Origin: JAGOUN01 sp040389005
GTDB lineage: Bacteria > Pseudomonadota > Gammaproteobacteria > JAGOUN01
Length of the DNA: 28,667 nt
Assembly (NCBI GenBank): GCA_040389005.1
Contig: JAZKAS010000044.1
Span: 1-28,667 of the forward strand
Direction: 5' to 3'
Both the position numbers and the translations under genes were made by a program. The stretch's first letter is position 1; every line of letters starts with the position of its first letter. The notes under the pieces are model-generated. The model was not told the origin of the DNA. It saw only the letters and a program-made list of their open reading frames with translations, and did not search any database. Below are positions 15,195-23,197 of the stretch, piece after piece.

Positions 15195-17090
15195 ATGACA
15201 AATAAAAATTATAACGCACAATCGATTGAAGTTTTAAGTGGATTGGAGCCGGTGCAAAAGCGTCCCGGAATGTATACCGATACCACGCGGCCGAATCACT
15301 TGGCGTGTGAAGCAATTGATAATAGTGTCGATGAGGCGCTCGCGGGCCATGCATCACAAATTGATGTGGTCGTGTATCAAGATGGTTCGATTGAGATTAC
15401 AGATAACGGTCGCGGCATGCCAACGGATATACATTTAGAAGAAAAAGTCACCGGCGTTGAATTGATTCTCACGCGCTTGCATGCCGGCGCGAAATTTTCC
15501 AATGACAGCTATAAATTTTCTGGTGGTTTGCATGGTGTCGGTATTTCCGTCGTGAATGCATTATCTAAATGGTTGGAAGTGACGATTCGCCAACACGGGA
15601 AAATTTATCAAATGCGTTTTGAGCATGGCGCAAAAAAATCGGAACTGAAAGAAATCGGCGAAGTGAATAAACGCGATACGGGAACCAGTGTACGATTTTT
15701 ACCAGAACCAAAATATTTTGACTCGGCGAATTTTTCGATTAGTCGATTAAAACACATTTTACGCGCCAAAGCGGTGTTGTGCCCGAATTTAAAAGTAACA
15801 TTAGACGATAAGATTCATAATGAAAAGGTTGAATGGCATTTTGAAATGGGGTTGGCGGGTTACTTATTAGATTCGTTGAATGGTTTAGAATTATTACCGA
15901 CAGAACCCATTTTGGGTCATGCTGAAGGCGGAAATGAAATGGCAGATTGGGCTATTGCTTGGTTGCCAGAGGGCGGCGAATTATTAACAGAAAGTTATGT
16001 TAATCTTATTCCAACCGCGCAAGGTGGAACGCATGTCAATGGTTTGCGCACGGGGTCATTAGAGGCATTGCGCGAATTTTGTGAATTCAGAAATCTATTG
16101 CCCCGCGGTGTTAAATTAACGGCGGAAGATTTGTGGGAAAATTGTTGTTATATTTTATCTGTTAAATTACATGATCCGCAATTCGCAGGCCAAACTAAAG
16201 AGCGTTTATCGTCACGTGAATGCGCGGCGTTTGTTTCGGGGGTGGTCAAAGATTCATTTAGTTTGTGGCTGAATCAACATGTCGCGCTCGGTGAAAAAAT
16301 TGCAGAACTTACTATTAATAATGCGCAACGACGTTTAAAAAGCGCGATGAAAGTATTGCGTAAAAAAATTACGCAAGGACCTGCGCTTCCTGGAAAATTA
16401 GCTGATTGTTCTGCGCAAGATCCACGCCAAACCGAATTATTTTTAGTCGAAGGGGATTCTGCAGGCGGTTCTGCAAAACAAGCGCGCGAAAAAGAATTTC
16501 AAGCCGTGATGCCATTGCGTGGGAAAATTCTCAATACCTGGGAAGTAGATTCTTCGCAAGTATTGGCTTCACAAGAAGTGCACGATATTGCGGTGGCGAT
16601 TGGTGTTGATCCAGGCTCAACGGATTTAACCGGATTGCGTTATGGAAAAGTGTGTATTCTTGCGGATGCGGATTCTGACGGTGCGCATATTGCCGCGTTG
16701 CTGTGTGCGTTGTTTGTAAAACATTTTCCTGCGTTAGTTTCTGCGGGGCATGTGTTTGTGGCGATGCCGCCTTTGTATCGAATCGATATTGGCAAAGAAG
16801 TGCATTACGCGTTGGATGAATCAGAAAAACAAGGCATATTAGATCGGTTAGAATCCGAAAAGAAAAAAGGTAAACCCAATGTATTGCGATTCAAAGGATT
16901 GGGCGAAATGAATCCGTTGCAATTGCGTGAAACCACCATGGCAGTGGATACGCGACGATTAGTTCAGTTAACGATGGAAGATCCGATCATAACGGGTGGC
17001 CGAATGGATATGTTATTAGCTAAAAAACGTGCAAGCGATCGAAAGAGTTGGCTGGAAGATAAGGGGAATTTGGCTGAAGCTCAGTCGTGA
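15195..17090 (+). CDS. parE: DNA topoisomerase IV subunit B (ParE)
   Basis: ATPase subunit of topoisomerase IV, which decatenates daughter chromosomes; 631 residues, as in E. coli (630). The GHKL ATP site shows EAIDNSVDEALAG, ITDNGRGMP and GGLHGVGISVVNAL. The TOPRIM region has EGDSAGGSAKQARE (Glu419) and the metal-binding DADSDGAH (Asp491, Asp493, Asp495). PLRGKILNTWEV is the form usual in ParE rather than GyrB. The start ATG15195 follows AGG in an AT-rich leader of 143 bases without a clear promoter. Together with parC it forms the complete enzyme, but the two genes are separated by an outer-membrane protein gene. Confidence 0.96.
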   Translation: MTNKNYNAQSIEVLSGLEPVQKRPGMYTDTTRPNHLACEAIDNSVDEALAGHASQIDVVVYQDGSIEITDNGRGMPTDIHLEEKVTGVELILTRLHAGAKFSNDSYKFSGGLHGVGISVVNALSKWLEVTIRQHGKIYQMRFEHGAKKSELKEIGEVNKRDTGTSVRFLPEPKYFDSANFSISRLKHILRAKAVLCPNLKVTLDDKIHNEKVEWHFEMGLAGYLLDSLNGLELLPTEPILGHAEGGNEMADWAIAWLPEGGELLTESYVNLIPTAQGGTHVNGLRTGSLEALREFCEFRNLLPRGVKLTAEDLWENCCYILSVKLHDPQFAGQTKERLSSRECAAFVSGVVKDSFSLWLNQHVALGEKIAELTINNAQRRLKSAMKVLRKKITQGPALPGKLADCSAQDPRQTELFLVEGDSAGGSAKQAREKEFQAVMPLRGKILNTWEVDSSQVLASQEVHDIAVAIGVDPGSTDLTGLRYGKVCILADADSDGAHIAALLCALFVKHFPALVSAGHVFVAMPPLYRIDIGKEVHYALDESEKQGILDRLESEKKKGKPNVLRFKGLGEMNPLQLRETTMAVDTRRLVQLTMEDPIITGGRMDMLLAKKRASDRKSWLEDKGNLAEAQS

Positions 17091-17093
17091 TAC

Positions 17094-17132
17094 CTCGCGG
17101 AATCTCTGTTTTTTTTTTATAGATTTCGCGAG
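17094..17132. terminator. Hairpin after parE with T-rich loop
   Basis: CTCGCGGAATCT (17094-17105) pairs with AGATTTCGCGAG (17121-17132) over 12 bp with one G-U pair. The 15-nt loop contains a run of eleven T. It begins four bases after the parE stop. The T-run is inside the loop rather than after the stem, so it is not a standard intrinsic terminator; it may protect the mRNA end or be a foldback repeat. Confidence 0.5.
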
Positions 17133-17337
17133 ATATAATTTATATGTCGCGATTATTAAAGCCCTTGCCACAAGCCATAAAAATTTAACGCTTGATGAGA
17201 TCATTAAAAAAACAAAAATGAGAAAATCTGTATTTCTTACTATGATAACGCCTTATGTTGTGGTGAAAAATTCTTTTTGTTTGAGTGTTGTCGATCAGCA
17301 ATTAGATTTTAACGCTGTATTTTTAGCGTCAGAATAA
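17133..17337 (+). pseudogene. Possible remnant of an unknown gene
   Basis: The plus frame ending in TAA at 17335-17337 reads with protein-like composition over about 67 codons. It includes a helix-turn-helix-like stretch (NLTLDEIIKKTKMRKSVFL) and a beta-rich tail (VVVKNSFCLSVVDQQLDF). It has no start with a ribosome site before an internal ATG at 17218; the only farther ATG lies inside parE. It could be the 3' end of a lost gene, or a 39-codon gene starting at that ATG. No family recognised; weak call. Confidence 0.25.
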
Positions 17338-17427
17338 AATAAATGTTTGATTTTATAATTTAATCGCGCTATGTTTTTGAAATCCAAGTTGGATGTTGTT
17401 TGATAATTATTTAAAAGGAATCGAATT

Positions 17428-18204
17428 ATGTTGAATAAAATTTTATTAGTGGGCGCAATGGGTTTGGTTGCGTCGAGTGTGGTGTTGGCGGATGGCGCAT
17501 ATCTTGGTGCTGGTGTGGGCTCTTCAGCGCTTTTCACAAAAAACACGAATACAGGTACAATTACTGCTTCAAATGATAGTTTAGTCGTGACGGGCGATAG
17601 CACCGACGATAACGGCAATATTGGTTTTAATGGTACGGTATTAGGTGGTTATCGCTGGAGTTTGCCGCATCAGTTTGTTCTTGGCGTGGAAGCGTTTGAT
17701 AATGTTTCTTCTGCAAAAGCAGCGGCGAATAACAACACAGCCACATCGGTGGAACTGCCGAATGATTTTGGGATTGATATCGGGGTTGATGACATTACAA
17801 GCAACTCGACAACAGATACAAAAATCAATAATGTGTATGGTTTAAGATTTTTGCCTGGTTATCAAATTTCACAAGACGTTGAAGTCCATGCGATTTTGGG
17901 TTACGCGCGTGCGCATGCTCAAGTCAACACCAGCACGTCATTTTCTTCGAATGATTTAGAAATTGGTACAGGTTCAGGCAGTACTGAAAGTTCGGCTAAT
18001 TTTAACGGCTATCAACTCGGTATGGGGTCAATCGCTCAATTAACAGAACATTTGTCGTTGCGCGGTGATATTATTTATACAGGATATCGCAGCCAAACAG
18101 TGAACGATTCCTTCTCTACAGGCGCAGGTACTGCAACTGGCTCAGTTGATTTAACAATGTCTACATTAGAAGGTAATGTGGATCTTGTTTATAGTTTTAG
18201 CTAA
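17428..18204 (+). CDS. Outer-membrane beta-barrel protein
   Basis: A 258-residue protein with a Sec signal peptide (MLNKILLVGAMGLVASS, cut after VVLA-D). The mature part alternates short amphipathic strands with Ser/Thr/Asn-rich loops, typical of an eight-strand OmpA/OmpX-like barrel. Examples are YLGAGVGSSALF, FNGTVLGGYRWSL, VYGLRFLPGYQIS, FNGYQLGMGS and LEGNVDLVYSFS. It ends in Phe-Ser rather than a terminal aromatic, with alternating hydrophobics before it as needed for BAM recognition. AAGGAA lies eight bases before the ATG. It sits between parE and parC, an odd place for an envelope gene. Function unknown; porin, adhesin or structural roles are all possible. Confidence 0.82.
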   Translation: MLNKILLVGAMGLVASSVVLADGAYLGAGVGSSALFTKNTNTGTITASNDSLVVTGDSTDDNGNIGFNGTVLGGYRWSLPHQFVLGVEAFDNVSSAKAAANNNTATSVELPNDFGIDIGVDDITSNSTTDTKINNVYGLRFLPGYQISQDVEVHAILGYARAHAQVNTSTSFSSNDLEIGTGSGSTESSANFNGYQLGMGSIAQLTEHLSLRGDIIYTGYRSQTVNDSFSTGAGTATGSVDLTMSTLEGNVDLVYSFS

Positions 18205-18213
18205 AAAATTTAA

Positions 18214-18246
18214 AAAGGCGTCGATATTTTTTTATGCGGCGCCTTT
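18214..18246 (+). terminator. Likely terminator after the outer-membrane protein gene
   Basis: AAAGGCGTCG (18214-18223) pairs with CGGCGCCTTT (18237-18246) over 10 bp with one wobble. The loop is T-rich, 13 nt. It begins ten bases after the stop codon. The bases that follow are only mildly T-rich, so termination may be partial, letting some transcription reach parC. Confidence 0.55.
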
Positions 18247-18319
18247 CCTATTCGACGTTATTCCCTTCTCATGTTAATATTGTCCTAACGTTTCTTTTGT
18301 CATATAGAATAGGATAAAA

Positions 18320-20566
18320 ATGTCTCAAGCATTAATGAACCTTCAGGGTGTTGAGCAACAGCCTTTGCATGAATTTACTGAAAAAGCCTATCTCGATTAT
18401 TCCATGTACGTAATTTTAGATCGTGCATTGCCGCATCTTGCTGATGGTTTAAAACCTGTTCAGCGACGTATTGTTTATGCAATGTCAGAATTAGGCTTAA
18501 ATGTCCTTGCTAAACATAAAAAATCGGCTCGAACGGTGGGTGACGTGCTCGGTAAATTTCATCCGCATGGCGATAGCGCATGTTACGAAGCGATGGTGTT
18601 GATGGCGCAAGATTTTTCGTATCGATATCCTTTGGTGGATGGTCAAGGAAACTGGGGGTCGCCGGATGATCCTAAATCGTTTGCCGCGATGCGTTATACC
18701 GAATCGAAATTATCGAAATATGCTGATGTATTATTGAAAGAATTGGATCAAGGTACCACCGATTGGATGCCGAACTTTGATGGTACATTAGAAGAGCCAA
18801 CGCAGTTGCCTGCGCGATTACCGAATATTTTACTCAATGGTGGAAGCGGTATTGCGGTTGGGATGGCGACCGATATTCCTTCGCATAATTTGCGTGAAGT
18901 GGTTAAAGCGTGTGTGTATGTATTAGAAACTCCAAAAGCAACGATAGAAGACGTTCTGCAATTCGTGCCTGCACCGGATTATCCAACGCTTGCGGAAATT
19001 ATTACGCCACGCGCAGAAATTGCAGAAATATATCGCAAAGGTGGTGGTTCACTGAGAATGCGCGCAACCTATATTAAAGAAGATAATGATATTGTCGTCA
19101 CAGCACTTCCTTATCAAACTTCAGGTGCGAAAATATTAGAACAAATCGCCGCGCAAATGCGTGCGAAAAAATTACCAATGATTGAAGATTTGCGCGATGA
19201 ATCCGATCATGAAAATCCAACGCGTTTAGTCATTGTGCCGAAATCGAATCGTATTGATGTCGAAGGCGTGATGGCGCATTTATTTGCATCCACTGATTTA
19301 GAGCGCAGCTACAGAATTAATTTAAACATGATTGGTTTAGATGGTCGACCGCGCGTTAAGAATTTATTAGAAATTATTCAAGAATGGTTAGTGTTTCGTC
19401 GTGTTACTGTTAAAAGACGTTTGCAACATCGTTTAGATAAAGTGTTGAAACGCCTGCATCTCTTAGAAGGTTTGTTGATCGCTTTTTTAAATATCGATGA
19501 AGTGATTCGTATTATTCGTGAAGAAGAATTTCCTAAAATAGCGCTCATAGAAAAATTCAAATTATCGGAAGAACAAGCTGAAGCAATATTAGAAATAAAA
19601 TTACGTCATCTTGCAAAATTAGAAGAAATGAGGATTCGTGGTGAACAAGATGAATTGGCAAAAGAGCGTGATGAATTAGAAAAAATTCTGGGATCCGATG
19701 CGCGATTAACCACGCTTATCAAAAAAGAATTATTAGAAGATGCTGAAAAATATGGCGATGATCGCAAATCAGCATTAGTGGTTCGTGCCGAAGCGCAAGT
19801 GATTAAAGAATCAGATTTATTGCCATCAGAACCTGTGACAGTGATTTTGTCAAAAATGGGTTGGGTGCGACAAGCCAAAGGTCACGAAATTGATCCGAAA
19901 GTGTTAAACTATAAATCAGGCGATTCATTCTTATCCGCGGTTTATGGTAAAAGCCAAGAGCAAGTGGTTTTCTTGGATAGCACTGGTCGAACTTATTCTC
20001 TCGTTGCAAATTCATTGCCTTCCGCGCGCGGGCAAGGTGAGCCGCTATCTGGGCATGTGTCACCGCCAACGGGTGCAACATTTATCGCAGCGATGATGGG
20101 CGCAGATAATCAAAATTATCTGATTGCTTCTGATGCGGGATATGGTTTCATTGTCAAACTTCAAGAACTGTATTCACGCAACAAAGCCGGAAAAGTTTTA
20201 TTGAAATTGCCTACTGCCTCGCAAGTGCTTGTGCCGCAACTCGTTTCAAATCTTGAATCTGCATTAATTGCTTTAATCACTAACGAAGGCCGTATGTTAG
20301 TTTTCCCTGTCAAAGAATTGCCAGAGCTTGCCAAAGGCAAAGGCAACAAAATGATTAGCATTAATCCGAAACGCGCGGAAGCTCGTGAAGAGTTTGTCAC
20401 GGATATGTTGGTCATTAATAAAGATGCCTCGTTAGAATTGTTAGCCGGCAAACGCAAGCTTGTGCTAAAACCAAAAGATCTTGAACATTATTTTGGTGAA
20501 CGTGGTCGACGTGGAAATAAGTTGCCGAAAGGATTTCAGCGGATTGAAAAGATGTCGGCGGTTTGA
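18320..20566 (+). CDS. parC: DNA topoisomerase IV subunit A (ParC)
   Basis: DNA-cleaving subunit of topoisomerase IV, 748 residues (E. coli 752). The opening EKAYLDYSMYVILDRALPHL and DGLKPVQRRIVYAMSEL are typical. The winged-helix region HPHGDSACYEAMV contains Ser86 and Glu90, the equivalents of E. coli Ser80 and Glu84. Both are wild type, so no target-site quinolone resistance is visible here. The active-site tyrosine is Tyr126 in AMRYTESKL. The C-terminal beta-propeller follows a long coiled region (about 350-490). AGGA lies six bases before the ATG. It is the last gene of the parE-omp-parC stretch and is followed by a strong terminator. Confidence 0.96.
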   Translation: MSQALMNLQGVEQQPLHEFTEKAYLDYSMYVILDRALPHLADGLKPVQRRIVYAMSELGLNVLAKHKKSARTVGDVLGKFHPHGDSACYEAMVLMAQDFSYRYPLVDGQGNWGSPDDPKSFAAMRYTESKLSKYADVLLKELDQGTTDWMPNFDGTLEEPTQLPARLPNILLNGGSGIAVGMATDIPSHNLREVVKACVYVLETPKATIEDVLQFVPAPDYPTLAEIITPRAEIAEIYRKGGGSLRMRATYIKEDNDIVVTALPYQTSGAKILEQIAAQMRAKKLPMIEDLRDESDHENPTRLVIVPKSNRIDVEGVMAHLFASTDLERSYRINLNMIGLDGRPRVKNLLEIIQEWLVFRRVTVKRRLQHRLDKVLKRLHLLEGLLIAFLNIDEVIRIIREEEFPKIALIEKFKLSEEQAEAILEIKLRHLAKLEEMRIRGEQDELAKERDELEKILGSDARLTTLIKKELLEDAEKYGDDRKSALVVRAEAQVIKESDLLPSEPVTVILSKMGWVRQAKGHEIDPKVLNYKSGDSFLSAVYGKSQEQVVFLDSTGRTYSLVANSLPSARGQGEPLSGHVSPPTGATFIAAMMGADNQNYLIASDAGYGFIVKLQELYSRNKAGKVLLKLPTASQVLVPQLVSNLESALIALITNEGRMLVFPVKELPELAKGKGNKMISINPKRAEAREEFVTDMLVINKDASLELLAGKRKLVLKPKDLEHYFGERGRRGNKLPKGFQRIEKMSAV

Positions 20567-20576
20567 TCGTTAATGA

Positions 20577-20612
20577 TCAGTCGGTTACAAGCTGTAACCG
20601 ACTGAGCTTTTT
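20577..20612 (+). terminator. Intrinsic terminator after parC
   Basis: CAGTCGGTTACA (20578-20589) and TGTAACCGACTG (20593-20604) form a perfect 12-bp stem, extended to 13 by the flanking T-A pair. The loop is AGC, and a run of five T follows at 20608-20612. It starts ten bases after the parC stop and ends two bases before the convergent gene's stop. Confidence 0.9.
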
Positions 20613-20613
20613 A

Positions 20614-21264
20614 TTATCGCGGGTTCGGAGCGAGAAGCCTATTTTTATAATCAATAATAGCTTCTACCTTCTGAGCGTTAGTACCTCTTAAAGTCCGCCA
20701 GTGAGCATGTAACATCTGTTCGTGTGTATTTTTTGCGACTTCGTCGATTGTAACATTGCTAATGTGAGGAGCATAATTTCCTGTAGCCCTGTCGTTAGAT
20801 GCGGTGGGAAACCGGTATTCATGACCATACCATTTTGCTAAGCTTTCTATGACAAATTGTTTGCTGTTAGAGTATGGAGGAAAAAGTTTCAAAAGCTGCC
20901 CAGAAAATGTCTTGCGATTTTGTAACCAACGTTCTAGTAATAAAATGGCATTCTGAAATTGTTTTCTGGTGTCAGTGTTGTGCAGATCTGCTGGTAATAC
21001 ATAACAAATTGCGTGTGCACAACCGATGATACCATCTTCCTTAAGATTCTCGGCGTCAAGTGCTAAACCGCGGGCATACCAGCTGCGAAACGGAGTAAAT
21101 CCAGCTTCTGCGGGCGCGGCAGCAGGGGCAGGTATGCCGTTAGTGGAAGGCAGGCCTTCATTAATAAGCTCGTTTACTGTAATGGGCGTGCCTACAGCAG
21201 TGGGCATGTCGTTATCGATGGGCACGGCTTCCGTCGCTAAAGTAGCCTTAACAAAATACACCAT
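20614..21264 (-). CDS. Unknown protein with Pro/Ala-rich N-terminal repeats
   Basis: A 216-residue protein; ATG with GGAAA about seven bases before it. Residues 14-55 are a low-complexity stretch built of short proline-containing units about six residues apart (VPIDND, MPTAVG, TPITVN, LPSTNG, IPAPAAAP). They are followed by a globular domain of about 160 residues with FRSWYARGLALDAENLKED, a leucine-rich helix (FQNAILLLERWLQNRK) and a C-terminal helix (AQKVEAIIDYKNRLL). There is no signal peptide or membrane segment. No family recognised. A disordered N-terminal linker before a small helical domain fits an effector or scaffold, but this is only a guess. Possible -10 boxes (TATAAT/TATACT on the minus strand, 21300-21310) lie upstream. 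Confidence 0.65.
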   Translation of the reverse strand: MVYFVKATLATEAVPIDNDMPTAVGTPITVNELINEGLPSTNGIPAPAAAPAEAGFTPFRSWYARGLALDAENLKEDGIIGCAHAICYVLPADLHNTDTRKQFQNAILLLERWLQNRKTFSGQLLKLFPPYSNSKQFVIESLAKWYGHEYRFPTASNDRATGNYAPHISNVTIDEVAKNTHEQMLHAHWRTLRGTNAQKVEAIIDYKNRLLAPNPR

Positions 21265-21457
21265 ACATTTTTCCGTATTGCTTAATTTAATTGATCTTCA
21301 TTATAGTATAAAAATGAAAAAGTACCACAGTCGGTGCCTTGAAGTTCTCCTGTTGACAAGATAGACTAAGTTTTACGGCGAAGAATAATAAAATCTATTT
21401 TAGATACACATCAGATAAAATCGTTGCAAAATATCCAGGCCCGATTCAGAAAATATA

Positions 21458-23192
21458 ATGCGCTTAAAAAAAATTGTTTTTACAACGAATCAAAATGCTT
21501 ATCCCAACCTTTGGGACATCGCTGCTTTGCTAGTTGTTTTAGCAATTATTGTTGTTTTAGCGATTGCCGCAAGACAAATGAGTAGCCCGTTTGATTTGGG
21601 TGAACCTATCACAATCCATTTATCTGCGTGGTATTTGCCCGATTACGCTTTAAGAACAGTGATGAGAATGTTCATCGCGATGGGGATATCATTATTAATC
21701 ACGTTTATTTTTGGAGCCTGGGCGGCGAAAAGCCGTCACGCAGAAAGAATCATTATTCCCACTGTCGATATTTTACAATCTGTGCCGATTTTAGGATTTC
21801 TATCGATTAGTGTTCCAACGTTTATTGGGCTATTTCCAAAAAGTATGTTGGGCCCTGAATGCGCAGCAATTTTTGCAATTGTGACTTCGCAGGCATGGAA
21901 TATGTTATTGGGTTTTTATCAATCGTTGAAAATGGTCCCGAGCGATTTAAAAGATGCCTCGCGATTATTTCATTTAAATGCGTGGCAACGTTTTTGGCGG
22001 GTGGAGGTGCCGATGACGATTCCGAGTTTATTATGGAATATGATGCTATCGATGTCGGCCGGTTGGTTTTTTGTGGTGGCATCGGAAGCGATTTCTGTTG
22101 CAAATCAATCGATCATGTTACCCGGGATTGGATCTTATATTGCGATGGCGATTTCGCAATCGGATATGCACGCAATTTTTTATGCAATTGCGGTAATGTT
22201 GGGTGTGATTATGCTCTACGATCAATTATTATTTCGGCCGTTGATGGCATGGGCAGAAAAATTTAGAACCGATTTAGAGCCGAATGATCATATGGCAGAA
22301 TCGTGGGTCGTGGATATGTTTCGTCAAGGAAAATGGTTTCAACGCATTGGCTATTTTCTCGCAATATTACGCGATATTGTTATTAATATTCGTTTGCTTC
22401 CTCGCAGAGAATTTTCTTCACACACTGTGACGAAAAGTAATAATAAACTATTATTAACAATCACCTGGTTTTTTCATATCGCGATTTATTTGGCAATTTT
22501 TACAGCGCTTGGAATGTTAATAAAATTTATTGCGCAACAAACCACTTTTAAAGAACTAATGTTAGTGATTGGGCTTGGATTTGCGACGGCGCTTAAAATT
22601 TTCGTGCTGATTGTGTTGTGTTCGCTGATCTGGATTCCCATNNNNNNNNNNTTTGCGACCGAAGGCTGCGGCGATTATTCAACCAATCGCGCAATTTTTT
22701 GCAGCGTTTCCCGCAAATTTACTTTATCCAATTTTTGTTATTGGTATTGTGCATTATCATGCAAATATTACTTTTTGGACGGCACCTTTAATGATTCTGG
22801 GAACGCAATGGTATATTTTATTTAATGTGATTGCCGGCACCACGACATTGCCAAAAGAATTACTCATGGCCTCAAAACTATTTCGTGTACGTGGTTGGCT
22901 AAAATGGAAAAAAGTGATTTTGCCAGTCATTTTTCCGTATTATATTACGGGTGCAGTTGCAGCAGCGGGCGGTGCGTGGAATGCAAGCATTGTCGCTGAG
23001 GTGATCAACTGGGGTGGGCATACTTTTAATGCCATTGGATTAGGCGCATATATTTCTGAAATGACCAATGCGGGAAAACCTGCACAAGAAGCATTAGGCA
23101 TTGTTGTGATGTGTTTATTTGTTGTTATTATTAATCGACTCATTTGGAAGCCGTTGTACGCATTAGCAGAGGAAAGATTTCATGTGGAGTAA
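21458..23192 (+). CDS. ABC importer permease with two membrane domains (NitT/TauT class); contains assembly gap
   Basis: One gene split by ten N at 22642-22651; about 578 residues. It has two binding-protein-dependent permease domains in one chain. The first cytoplasmic coupling loop is LKDASRLFHLNAWQRFWRVE with TIPSL; the second is ELLMASKLFRVRGWLKWKK with ILPVIFP; both follow the EAA pattern. Before the gap the frame reads CSLIWIP; after it, RPKAAAIIQPIAQFFAAFPA resumes in another frame. With a true gap length divisible by three the two halves join as one protein, and homologues have a short IGVWIGL-like bridge here. So this is an assembly artefact rather than a frameshift. The ATPase gene follows after five bases. 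The substrate is unknown (nitrate, sulfonate, bicarbonate and aromatic compounds are known in the class), and no binding protein is encoded nearby. Confidence 0.85.
22642..22651. other. Assembly gap (10 N)
   Basis: Ten N inside the permease gene. The reading frame differs between its two sides, so the true length is not ten; it should be a multiple of three, and from memory of homologues about 15 bases. Confidence 0.95.
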
Positions 23193-23197
23193 TCATA

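Larger units (their letters stand above)
17091..17427. other. Gap between parE and the outer-membrane protein gene
   Basis: This 337-base stretch has no complete gene I trust. It contains a strong hairpin just after the parE stop (17094-17132), a start-less open frame that may be a gene remnant (17133-17337), and an AT-rich segment (17338-17427) likely to hold the promoter of the outer-membrane protein gene. That segment has a perfect TATAAT at 17354-17359 but no matching -35. Confidence 0.5.

Noticed and set aside
17029..17337. Full 102-codon plus-strand frame starting inside parE
   Set aside because: Its first part overlaps the conserved parE 3' end in another frame and crosses the hairpin; only the part after 17132 looks protein-like, so it is kept just as a possible remnant.
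18280..18308. Promoter TTGTCC-17-TATAGA in front of parC
   Set aside because: Transcription would start after the Shine-Dalgarno at 18311-18314, leaving parC without a ribosome site.
18572..18589. Quinolone-resistance change in parC
   Set aside because: The residues equivalent to E. coli Ser80 and Glu84 are the wild-type Ser and Glu.
22653..23192. Separate permease gene starting after the gap
   Set aside because: The start codon is simply the first TTG after the N run; the sequence is the second half of the permease that starts at 21458.
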